Assembly: GCF_014205635.1 (NCBI RefSeq)
Contig: NZ_JACIIV010000016.1
Coordinates: forward strand, 41,718 to 105,717
Reading direction: 5' to 3'
DNA from: Polymorphobacter multimanifer
GTDB lineage: Bacteria > Pseudomonadota > Alphaproteobacteria > Sphingomonadales > Sphingomonadaceae
DNA length: 64,000 nt
The position numbers and the translations under genes were made by a program. The notes beneath the pieces were generated by a model. It ran no database searches. It had not been told where the DNA came from and saw nothing but the letters and a program-made list of their open reading frames with translations. Positions 56,553 through 64,000 of this stretch are shown here, piece after piece; positions within the stretch are counted from its first letter, which is position 1; every line of letters starts with the position of its first letter.

Positions 56553-57767
56553 ATGCGCATGATCGTCCTGACCGTCACCGGCCTGCTCCTGCTCGCCATC
56601 GCCGGCTTTCTCGCCTTCGGCCCCGGCATCGCCGAGGGCCGCATGAACCGCGTCGCCGGCCCCGGCCGCTGGCCGGTCAGCGAGGAGGCGCGCCGCCTCC
56701 ACGCCCGCCTCACCATCGTCGATCTCCACGCCGACACCTTGCTCTGGCAGCGCAACCTGCTGTCGCTCTCCCGCCGCGGCCATGTCGATCTGCCACGCCT
56801 CCAGGCCGGCGGCGTCGCGCTGCAGGTCTTCTCCAGCGTCACCAAGACACCCAAGGGCCAGAATTACGACAGCAACACCGCCGATTCGGACAACATCACC
56901 CTGCTCGCCATCGCCCAGCTGCAACCGCCGCGCACCTGGAACAGCCTGCTCGAACGCTCGCTCTGGCACGCCGAAAAGCTCGAGTCCGCCGTGCTCCAGT
57001 CCGAAGGCCTGCTCTGGCCGGTGCGCTCGGCGTCCGATCTCGATGGCCTGGTCGATGCCCGCAGCAATGGCCGCCTTGTTACCGGCGCACTGCTCAGCAC
57101 CGAAGGCGCGCACAATCTCGAAGGCAGGCTCGCCAATGTCGCCCGCCTCCACGCCGCCGGCTTCCGCATGATGGGGCTGGTGCACTTCTTCGACAATGAT
57201 GTCGCCGGCTCGATGCACGGCGTTGCCAAGGGCGGCCTCACCCCCTTCGGCACAAAGGTCGTCGCCGCCATGGAAGAGCAGGGCATCATCGTCGATCTGG
57301 CCCACGCCAGCCGCAAGACCTTCTTCGACGTCCTCCGCATCGCCCGCCGCCCCGTCCTCGTCAGCCATGGCGGGATCAAGGCGACCTGCGACACCCCGCG
57401 CAATCTCGATACCGAGCAGCTTCTGGCGCTGAAAGCCAATGGCGGCATGATCGGCATCGGCTATTGGGATGCCGCCGTCTGCGCCCCCACGCCGCAAGCC
57501 ACCGCAAAAGCCATCGCCGCCGCCATCGCCATCATGGGCCCCGATCATGTCGGGCTGGGCTCGGATTTCGACGGCGCCGTCACCACCGGCTTCGACACCG
57601 CCCACCTCGATGCCCTCACCCAGGCGCTGCTCGATGCCGGCCTCTCCGAAAGCGTCATCGAGCAGGTCATGGGCGGCAACGCGCTGCGCCTCATCCGCCA
57701 GGGCCTCATCCCGCTCGCCAAAACGCCACAAGCCCCCGCTCTTCCCGAACCCGAGCCCGCCCGCTAA
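56553..57767 (+). CDS. Membrane-anchored M19 dipeptidase
   Basis: A 404-residue dipeptidase of the renal-dipeptidase family. One N-terminal anchor (IVLTVTGLLLLAIAGFLAFG) puts the enzyme in the periplasm. Zinc and catalytic elements are VDLHADTLLW (HxD), LLSTEGAHNLEG (bridging Glu), VDLAHASRK and VLVSHGG for the His ligands, and VGLGSDFDGA. It cleaves dipeptides, including D-amino-acid and dehydro types in relatives. It lies 12 bases after folA and six bases before ribF. Confidence 0.9.
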   Translation: MRMIVLTVTGLLLLAIAGFLAFGPGIAEGRMNRVAGPGRWPVSEEARRLHARLTIVDLHADTLLWQRNLLSLSRRGHVDLPRLQAGGVALQVFSSVTKTPKGQNYDSNTADSDNITLLAIAQLQPPRTWNSLLERSLWHAEKLESAVLQSEGLLWPVRSASDLDGLVDARSNGRLVTGALLSTEGAHNLEGRLANVARLHAAGFRMMGLVHFFDNDVAGSMHGVAKGGLTPFGTKVVAAMEEQGIIVDLAHASRKTFFDVLRIARRPVLVSHGGIKATCDTPRNLDTEQLLALKANGGMIGIGYWDAAVCAPTPQATAKAIAAAIAIMGPDHVGLGSDFDGAVTTGFDTAHLDALTQALLDAGLSESVIEQVMGGNALRLIRQGLIPLAKTPQAPALPEPEPAR

Positions 57768-57773
57768 AGGCCG

Positions 57774-58715
57774 ATGATGGACTTGATCACCGGGGGAGCG
57801 CCGCTGCCGGCGAACATGCGCGGCGGCGTGGTGGCGCTCGGCAATTTCGACGGCTTTCACGCCGGCCATCAGGCGGTGGTCGGTGCTGCCCTTGCTGCCG
57901 CACGCGCCGCCGGCGTCCCCACCCTTGTTGCCAGCTTCGATCCCCACCCCGCCCGGCTGTTCCAGCCCGGCCTCCCCCCCTTCCGCCTCACCGATCCCGC
58001 GCAATGGCAGGCGCTGCTCGGCGCGTTCGGCGTCGATGCCGCGGTCCTCATCCCCTTCGACGGCGCTCTCGCCAGCCTCTCCGCCGAAGCCTTTGTGCAG
58101 GAGTGGCTCGTGGGTCGCCTCGGCGTCTCGGGCGTCGTCACGGGTGCGGATTTCACCTTCGGCCGCGCCCGCGAAGGCGATGTGACCCATCTGGCCGCCC
58201 TCGGAGCCACCCATGGCTTCACCGCCAAGGTCGTCGGTGCGGTCACCGACAGCGGCGGCACCATCTCCTCCACCCGCATCCGCGCAGCCCTGCGCGCCGC
58301 CGATCCCGCCGCCGCCGCCGCCCTCCTCACCCGCCGCTTCGCGGTGCGCGCCGAAGTCATCCACGGCGCCAAGCTCGGCCGGCAATTGGGTTTCCCCACC
58401 GCCAACATGGCGCTCGGCGACTATGTCCGCCCTGCCTATGGCGTCTACGCCGTCTGGGTCCGCCTGCCGTCGGGCGAGCGCATCGGCGGCGTCGCCAACC
58501 TCGGCGTCCGCCCCATGATAGAGCCCCCCGTCGAGCTCCTCGAAACCTGGCTCCTCGATTGGGACGGCGATCTCTACGGCCAGACCCTCGAAGTCGAGCT
58601 CGTCGCGTATCTCCGCCCCGAAATGAAGCTCGACGGCCTCGATGCGCTTATCGCCCAGGTGATGCGCGATGCCGAGGACGCCCGCACCGTTCTCAAACTG
58701 TCAGTTGAACCGTGA
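57774..58715 (+). CDS. ribF: Bifunctional riboflavin kinase/FMN adenylyltransferase
   Basis: Converts riboflavin to FMN and FAD. The 313-residue protein has the N-terminal nucleotidyltransferase domain (VVALGNFDGFHAGHQAVV with the HxGH motif, VTGADFTFGRAREGD, SSTRIRAAL) and the C-terminal kinase domain (GRQLGFPTANMAL with the PTAN magnesium/ATP motif, then ETWLLDWDGDLYGQTLEVELVAYLRPE). Tandem ATGs are at 57774 and 57777. It precedes ileS and lspA in a commonly conserved order. Confidence 0.95.
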   Translation: MMDLITGGAPLPANMRGGVVALGNFDGFHAGHQAVVGAALAAARAAGVPTLVASFDPHPARLFQPGLPPFRLTDPAQWQALLGAFGVDAAVLIPFDGALASLSAEAFVQEWLVGRLGVSGVVTGADFTFGRAREGDVTHLAALGATHGFTAKVVGAVTDSGGTISSTRIRAALRAADPAAAAALLTRRFAVRAEVIHGAKLGRQLGFPTANMALGDYVRPAYGVYAVWVRLPSGERIGGVANLGVRPMIEPPVELLETWLLDWDGDLYGQTLEVELVAYLRPEMKLDGLDALIAQVMRDAEDARTVLKLSVEP

Positions 58716-58748
58716 CAGCAAGGTGATGGGCCACTAGACGCAATCCCC

Positions 58749-61625
58749 ATGAACAAGCCAGACTATCGCACCACGGTGTTCCTGCCGCGCACCGACTTTC
58801 CGATGAAGGCCGGCCTGCCTGAAAAGGAGCCGCTCATCCTCGCCCACTGGCAGGCGACCGACCTCTACGCCCAGCTCCGCGCGGCCCGCGCCGGCAAGCC
58901 CAAATGGATCCTCCACGATGGCCCGCCTTACGCGAACGGGGACATGCACATCGGCCACGCCCTCAATCACACGCTGAAGGACCTCGTCGTCCGCACCCAT
59001 TCGCTGCTCGGCTTCGATGCGCCCTATGTCCCCGGCTGGGATTGCCACGGCCTCCCCATCGAATGGAAGGTCGAGGAAAAATACCGCGCCAGGAAACTCA
59101 ACAAGGACGAAGTCCCAAAGCCCGAGTTCCGCGCCGAATGCCGCGCCTATGCCCAGGGCTGGGTCGATGTGCAGGCCGGCCAGCTCACCCGCCTCGGCAT
59201 CAACGGTGACTGGAAAAAGCCCTATCTCACCATGGACTTCGCCGCCGAAGCCACCATCGTCGCCGAGCTTCTGAAGTTTGCTGAATCCGGCCAGCTCTAC
59301 CGCGGCGCCAAGCCGGTGATGTGGTCGCCGGTTGAAAAGACCGCGCTGGCCGAAGCTGAAGTCGAATATGAGGACGTCACCTCCACCCAGATCGACGTCG
59401 CCTTCCAGATTGTCGAATGCCCTGGCGCTCCAAAATTAGTAGGGGCGTTTGCTGTCGTCTGGACCACTACCCCTTGGACCATCCCAGTCAATCAGGCGAT
59501 CGCGTTCAATCCGTCACTAGGCAAGGAAGGCTTTTACCAGCAAGCATATGTGGTCGTGCGTAACGAAGTCGGCCGGCGCTTCCTCCTGTGTCGCGAACTT
59601 ATCGAAAGTTTCGCTGCGCGCACCGGGTTTGTGTTGACAGAGGAGACACTTGTCACTCCCGAGGCACTGGCCACAGCCACCGCCCGCCACCCCATGCACC
59701 ACCTCGGCGGCTTCTTCGCCAAGCCCCGCCCCTTCCTCCCCGGCGAGTTCGTCACCACCGACGCCGGCACCGGCCTCGTCCACATGTCCCCCGATCACGG
59801 CGAGGACGATTTCGCGCTGTGCAAGGCCAATGGCATCGCCCCGGTCTTCGCCGTCGAAGCCGATGGCCGCTACCGTGCCGATTGGCCCTGGCTCGGCGCC
59901 ACTGGCAATGTCATCAACGAAAAGTTCAACGCCCCCGATGGCCCGATCTGCTCGGACCTGCGCGACGCCGGAGCACTCCTCTCCGCCAGCCCCTTCAAGC
60001 ACAGCTATCCCCACAGCTGGCGCTCGAAAAAGCGTGTCATCTACCGCTGCACCCCGCAATGGTTCATCCCGATGGACACCAGGCTGCTCGCCCTGTCCGC
60101 CGATGCCCGCGCCGATCTGCGCTGGGAAGGCGAGGGCGGTGCCACCACCCCCGACGATGTCACAGCCCCCGGCACCCGCCTCACCCTCCGCGAAACCGCG
60201 CTGCAAGCGATCGCCGAAACCCGCTTCATCCCCGAAAAGGGCCGCAACCGCATCGGCGCCATGGTCGCCGATCGCCCCGATTGGGTCATCTCGCGCCAGC
60301 GCGCCTGGGGTGTCCCCATCACCCTGTTCGTCGACAGGAAGTCCGGCGAATATCTGAAAGACCCCGCCATCAACGCACGCATCATCGCCGCGGTCCGCGA
60401 ACACGGCGTCGATGCCTGGACCCCCGAACTCGCGCAAACCCTCCTCGGCGACCGCGCCGACGATTACGAGCAGGTCACCGACATTCTCGATGTCTGGTTC
60501 GACAGCGGCTGCACCCATGCCTTCGTCCTTGAAAGCGGCCGCTGGCCCGAGCTGCAATGGCCTGCGGACCTCTATCTCGAAGGCTCGGACCAGCATCGCG
60601 GCTGGTTCCAGTCGAGCCTGATGGAAAGCTGCGGCACCCGCGGCCGCGCCCCCTACAAGGCCGTCCTCACCCATGGCTTCACCATGGACCAGTCGGGCCG
60701 CAAGATGTCCAAATCGCTCGGCAACACCATCGATCCGCTGGTGCTGATGAAGGATTATGGCGCCGATATTCTCCGCCTCTGGGCCGCCACCGTCGATTTC
60801 ACCGAAGATCACCGCATCGGTGCCGAAATCCTCAAAGGCGTCGCCGACCAGTATCGCAAGCTGCGCAATTCCTTCCGCTATCTCCTCGGCGCCCTCGACG
60901 GTTTCGACGAGGCCGAGCGCCTCCCCGCCGCTGCCATGCCCGAGCTCGAACGCTGGGTCCTCCACCGCCTCGCCGAAATCGACGCCGCCTTGCGCGCCAA
61001 CATCGCCGATTTCGATTTCAACGCCTATGTCGCCACCCTCTCCACCTTCGTGAACAACGATCTCTCGGCCTTCGTCTTCGATATCCGCAAGGATTCGCTC
61101 TATTGCGATGCCGCCACCAGCCCCCGCCGCCGCGCCTATCGCACCGTGCTCGACACGCTCTTCCACGCGCTCACCCGCTGGCTTTCCCCGGTGCTGGTGT
61201 TCACGGCGGAAGAAGTCTGGGGAACACGCTACCCCGATGGCGGCTCGGTCCACCTCCTCGAATGGCCCGCCATCGACGCCGGCTGGCGCGACGACGCCCT
61301 AGCGACCCGCTTCGAACGGCTGCGCGCCCTTCGCAGCGCCGTCACCGAAGCCATCGAGCCGCTCCGTCGCAGCAAGACCGTCGGCTCGGGGCTCGAAGCC
61401 GCCGTCACTCTCACCACGACAGCCGAAGACCGCGTCGCCCTCGAAGGGCTGGATTTCGCCGAGCTCTGCATCACCGCCGACATCGAGATCGTCCATGGCG
61501 AAACCACCGGCGCCCAAATCACCGCCACCACCGATCCGCGCTGCGAACGCTGCTGGCGCCATCTCCCCGATGTCACCGAAGCCTCGGGCCTGTGCGGCCG
61601 CTGCGAAACCGTGGTCGCCGCCTGA
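58749..61625 (+). CDS. ileS: Isoleucyl-tRNA synthetase
   Basis: A 958-residue class I synthetase. The HIGH motif is at residues 67-70 (GDMHIGHAL), the editing CP1 domain starts with WTTTPWTIPVNQAI, and KMSKSLGN follows later. The C-terminal zinc motif CERCWRHLPD...CGRCE is intact. Within the CP1 region (59401-59640, residues about 218-297) GC falls to roughly 55% and rare codons such as TTA and GTA appear, unlike the rest of the gene. lspA begins one base after the stop. Confidence 0.97.
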   Translation: MNKPDYRTTVFLPRTDFPMKAGLPEKEPLILAHWQATDLYAQLRAARAGKPKWILHDGPPYANGDMHIGHALNHTLKDLVVRTHSLLGFDAPYVPGWDCHGLPIEWKVEEKYRARKLNKDEVPKPEFRAECRAYAQGWVDVQAGQLTRLGINGDWKKPYLTMDFAAEATIVAELLKFAESGQLYRGAKPVMWSPVEKTALAEAEVEYEDVTSTQIDVAFQIVECPGAPKLVGAFAVVWTTTPWTIPVNQAIAFNPSLGKEGFYQQAYVVVRNEVGRRFLLCRELIESFAARTGFVLTEETLVTPEALATATARHPMHHLGGFFAKPRPFLPGEFVTTDAGTGLVHMSPDHGEDDFALCKANGIAPVFAVEADGRYRADWPWLGATGNVINEKFNAPDGPICSDLRDAGALLSASPFKHSYPHSWRSKKRVIYRCTPQWFIPMDTRLLALSADARADLRWEGEGGATTPDDVTAPGTRLTLRETALQAIAETRFIPEKGRNRIGAMVADRPDWVISRQRAWGVPITLFVDRKSGEYLKDPAINARIIAAVREHGVDAWTPELAQTLLGDRADDYEQVTDILDVWFDSGCTHAFVLESGRWPELQWPADLYLEGSDQHRGWFQSSLMESCGTRGRAPYKAVLTHGFTMDQSGRKMSKSLGNTIDPLVLMKDYGADILRLWAATVDFTEDHRIGAEILKGVADQYRKLRNSFRYLLGALDGFDEAERLPAAAMPELERWVLHRLAEIDAALRANIADFDFNAYVATLSTFVNNDLSAFVFDIRKDSLYCDAATSPRRRAYRTVLDTLFHALTRWLSPVLVFTAEEVWGTRYPDGGSVHLLEWPAIDAGWRDDALATRFERLRALRSAVTEAIEPLRRSKTVGSGLEAAVTLTTTAEDRVALEGLDFAELCITADIEIVHGETTGAQITATTDPRCERCWRHLPDVTEASGLCGRCETVVAA

Positions 61626-61626
61626 A

Positions 61627-62100
61627 ATGCGCCTCGGCTATCCCATTGCAGCGCTGGTCTTCATCCTCGACCAATTGTCCAAATACTGGATTCTCGAAGT
61701 CGTGCGCCTCCCCGAAATCGGGTCGATGCCGGTGCTGCCGGTCTTCAGCCTCACCTTCGTCCAGAATCCCGGCGTGTCGATGGGCCTGTTCACCGCCGAC
61801 TCCGATCTGCAGCGCTGGTTGCTCGTGGCGGCCACCGGCGCCATCGCCATCGCGGTGGCGGTCTGGATCACCCGCGAAAAGCACCGCTGGGATGTCGCCG
61901 CCCTCGGCCTCGTCCTCGGCGGAGCGGCGGGCAACATCCTCGACCGCGCCCGCTTCGGTTATGTCGTCGATTTTCTCCACGTCTTCTGGCGCGAGTGGAG
62001 CTTCTGGGTGTTCAACATCGCTGATGCAGCCATCACCATCGGTGTGCTAATGCTGCTCGGCCGGGCGTTGCTGCCCAACAAGGATCAAACGCATGCGTAA
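61627..62100 (+). CDS. lspA: Lipoprotein signal peptidase
   Basis: A 157-residue inner-membrane aspartyl protease (signal peptidase II) with four spans. Active-site Asp residues are in NILDRARFGYVVDF and FNIADAAITIG, and LDQLSKYWI and FVQNPGVSMGL are the conserved N-terminal blocks. It processes prolipoproteins such as the several lipoproteins encoded in this window. Its stop lies eight bases inside the following lipoprotein gene. Confidence 0.95.
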   Translation: MRLGYPIAALVFILDQLSKYWILEVVRLPEIGSMPVLPVFSLTFVQNPGVSMGLFTADSDLQRWLLVAATGAIAIAVAVWITREKHRWDVAALGLVLGGAAGNILDRARFGYVVDFLHVFWREWSFWVFNIADAAITIGVLMLLGRALLPNKDQTHA

Positions 62101-62524
62101 TCTTTCCCTGCTCCTCATCGGCGCTGCCGCCATGGCGCTCACCGCCTGCGGCGGCGGCAAGCGGCTCGGCGATCGTCGCGGCCCCGATGAGCTGGCAATC
62201 AGCCGTTCCGCCCCGCTGGTGGTGCCTTCCGAGTTCAACCTCACCCCGCCGCGCCCCGGCACGCCGCGCGCCACGGGTGCCGATGCGCAGAGCCAGGCGA
62301 TGGAAGCGCTGTTCGGCCCCGGTGTGCGCGTGCCGCCGCGCTCGCCCGCCGAGCAGCAGCTTCTCGATCGTGCCGGTGCCGGCACCGCCGATCCCGCCAT
62401 TCGCTCCAACGCCGGGGATATGGCCACCAACACCGTCAACAAGGGCGCCTTCATCCGCGAGATCGTCAGCGCCCCCGCCGGCACCGTCGATCCCGAGCGC
62501 GCCCAGGTGACGATGGGGCAGTAA
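62093..62524 (+). CDS. DUF3035 lipoprotein
   Basis: A 143-residue precursor with lipobox (MALTAC, Cys at residue 19) and a DUF3035 domain: RRGPDELAISRSAPLVVPSEFNLTPPRPG, then SQAMEALFG and SPAEQQLLDRAGA. Found next to lspA in sphingomonads and other alphaproteobacteria. Function unknown. Ends with a strong pair of hairpins. Confidence 0.85.
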   Translation: MRNLSLLLIGAAAMALTACGGGKRLGDRRGPDELAISRSAPLVVPSEFNLTPPRPGTPRATGADAQSQAMEALFGPGVRVPPRSPAEQQLLDRAGAGTADPAIRSNAGDMATNTVNKGAFIREIVSAPAGTVDPERAQVTMGQ

Positions 62525-62535
62525 ACGGCGCAATT

Positions 62536-62578
62536 CCCTCCCCTTGCGGGGAGGGCGACTCGTGCCCCTCGGCACGAG
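62536..62578. terminator. Double hairpin between DUF3035 gene and HerA-like gene
   Basis: CCCTCCCC-TTGC-GGGGAGGG (62536-62555) is followed by CTCGTGCC-CCTC-GGCACGAG (62559-62578), both perfect 8-bp stems. The first is of a kind often seen in intergenic repeats of this group. Genes are convergent. Confidence 0.7.
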
Positions 62579-62601
62579 CGGGGTGGGGGCTCTTGCTGTC
62601 C

Positions 62602-63905
62602 CTATTTGAACAATCCCCCCAGCAGCCCGCGCAGCAATTTCTGCCCGGTCCGCCCACCGAGCTGCCGCCCGATGCTGCTCGCTGCCGACCGTGCCATCGT
62701 CGTCGCAATCTGCTCGGTCATCGATTTCGGCCGCGCCCGCTCGCGCGCCGCCTCGGCCCGCGCCGCGGCGGCAGCAGCCTTGTCCTGCGCCGCCCGCTCC
62801 CTGGCTGCCAGCGCCTCGGCCTTTTCCGCCGCCTTTGCCGCCTCGGCCGCCGCCGCATGGTCCGCTGCCTGCGCTGTGCGCTTGCCGAGCAGCTCATAGG
62901 CCGATTCCCGGTCCACCAGCGTCGCATATTTTGCCGCAAACCTCGACCAGCCGACAATCCGCCCGCGCTCCTCGGCGGTCAGCGTCCCCACCCGGCTGCG
63001 CGGCGGTGCGATCAGCGTGCGCTGCACCGGTGCGGGCGCGCCATCGGGCTGCAACAACGAAACCAGTGCCTCGCCCACCTTCAGCGCGGTGATCGCTTCG
63101 GCCACATCGAGCCCTGGGCTGGCGCGGAACGTCTCGGCCGCCTGTTTGATCGCGCGCGCATCCTTGGGGGTGAAGGCGCGCAGTGCGTGCTGCACGCGGT
63201 TGCCGAGCTGCCCCGCCACCGTCTCGGGAATATCGACCGGGTTCTGGGTGATGAAATACACCCCCACGCCCTTGGAGCGGATCAGCCGCACCACCTGCTC
63301 CACCTTCTCGAGCAGCGCTTTCGGCGCCTCGTCGAATAGCAGATGCGCCTCGTCGAAAAAGAACACGAGCTTGGGCTTTTCCGGGTCCCCCACCTCGGGG
63401 AGCGTCTGGAACAGTTCGGAGAGCAGCCAGAGCAGAAAGGTTGCATAGAGCCGCGGCGAGCGCATCAGCCGGTCGGCAGCGAGAATGTTCACCTGGCCAT
63501 GGCCATTGGGGTCGATGCCCATGAAGTCATGGATATCGAACGCCGGCTCGCCGAAGAAATGTGCGCCGCCCTGGTCCTCCAGCGTCAACAGGCTGCGCTG
63601 GATAGCGCCCACCGAGGCCGCCGTCACATTGCCGTAGCGGGCTGAAAGCGCCTTGGCGTTCTCGGCGGTGAAGGCGAGCATCGCCTGCAAATCCTTCAGG
63701 TCGAGCAGCAGCAGCTTCTGCTCGTCGGCGTAGCGGAACGCGATGCTGAGCACGCCCTCCTGCGTTTCGTTCAGCCCCATCAGCCGGCTGAGCAGCAGCG
63801 GCCCCATGTCGGAAATCGTGGTGCGGATCGGATGGCCCTGCTCGCCGAAAATATCCCAGAACACCGTCGGGCAGGGCGAATAGCCATAGTCGGGCACGCC
63901 GATCT
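62602..63905 (-). pseudogene. HerA-like/DUF853 ATPase, N-terminal half missing
   Basis: The last 431 residues or so of a FtsK-HerA superfamily ATPase (DUF853). Present are PTVFWDIFGEQGHPIRTTISDMGPLLLSRL, Walker B in KLVFFFDEAHLLFDEAP, VRLIRSKGVGVYFITQNP and an Ala/Arg-rich C-terminal coil. Walker A and the first hundred or so residues expected of the family are missing: the homologous sequence stops at about KIGVPDYGY and the frame meets a TGA at 63940-63942. A candidate start is GTG at 63897, but without Walker A the product should not bind ATP normally. The break coincides with an IS3-like terminus at 63906. Confidence 0.65.
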
Positions 63906-64000
63906 TGAACTGCCCCGGGTTTACCGGAGGGTGGGCGGTTCAAATGTCAGGCGGCGATATCGAGTTTCTTGAGGTTTGCATAGAAGGCCAGTTCGGCCTC
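63906..64000 (-). mobile_element. End of an IS3-family-like insertion sequence
   Basis: The sequence from 63906 reads TGAACTGCCCCGGGTTTACC and then GGAGG, beginning with TG and of the pattern typical of IS3-family terminal inverted repeats. It lies exactly where the HerA-like coding sequence breaks off. A reading frame on the minus strand ends 41 bases inside. The rest of the element is outside the window. Confidence 0.55.
63947..64000 (-). CDS. C-terminal fragment of probable transposase
   Basis: Seventeen codons reading EAELAFYANLKKLDIAA and then TGA, open toward the right window edge. Its place just inside the IS-like terminus and orientation toward that end fit the tail of an IS3-type orfB, but the fragment is too short to identify the family by itself. 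Confidence 0.4.
   Translation of the reverse strand, partial: EAELAFYANLKKLDIAA

Overview
The window is a dense, very GC-rich chromosomal segment from an alphaproteobacterium, most likely a member of the Sphingomonadales. That placement rests on the gene families and gene order, not on a marker-gene tree. The clues are the recycling kinases AmgK-MurU next to tsaE and addB-addA-trxA, the order rpmH-rnpA-yidD-yidC-engB, a coniferyl aldehyde dehydrogenase, DUF3297 and DUF3035 proteins, and many 4-base ATGA stop/start overlaps. No rRNA, tRNA, CRISPR array or replication origin was seen.

Layout. 0-5.4 kb: a flavin-dependent nitronate monooxygenase cut by the left edge, two coupled polysaccharide deacetylases, a glycine-zipper lipoprotein, and xerC and a small transaldolase on the minus strand. 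5.4-10.7 kb: an acyl-CoA synthetase divergent from a coniferyl aldehyde dehydrogenase, then a SnoaL-like protein and a lower-GC thioesterase/TetR pair. 10.7-20.4 kb: an M28 peptidase, an inositol-phosphatase-fold HisN-like enzyme, a prolyl oligopeptidase, ahcY, a Fur-box-controlled TonB receptor with a frameshift, and a DJ-1/PfpI protein.

20.5-29.5 kb is one long operon: tsaE-amgK-murU-addB-addA followed by trxA. It joins tRNA t6A synthesis, muropeptide recycling and double-strand-break repair. argJ faces it. 30.8-36.6 kb is the L34 operon (rpmH, rnpA, yidD, yidC, engB), running on through a GST, a DUF1499 membrane protein and dapE. 36.7-41.8 kb holds a lipoprotein, an XpaC/TelA pair, leuA with a repeat-bearing leader, and a MarR regulator with a membrane protein sharing a GTGYAAYTACAC operator. 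41.9-49.5 kb holds an amidase, the S6-S18-L9 ribosomal operon, DUF3297, rarA, a DUF433/DUF5615 toxin-antitoxin pair fused into an operon with an RNase-H-like protein, crcB and an RluA pseudouridine synthase.

49.6-64 kb: an ATP-dependent DNA ligase, a MerR regulator, an NfrA/NfrB-like envelope glycan module, the thyA-folA pair, an M19 dipeptidase, ribF, ileS, lspA and a DUF3035 lipoprotein. At the right edge a HerA-like ATPase has lost its Walker A half to what looks like an IS3-family insertion.

Most of the window is ordinary housekeeping sequence. The points most worth attention are the insertion in the HerA-like gene, the one-base slip inside tandem repeats of the TonB receptor, the paired MarR operators, sharply AT-rich patches inside thyA and ileS, 15-bp tandem repeats ahead of leuA and thyA, and the toxin-antitoxin-nuclease operon. 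None of these is demonstrably a new system from sequence alone.
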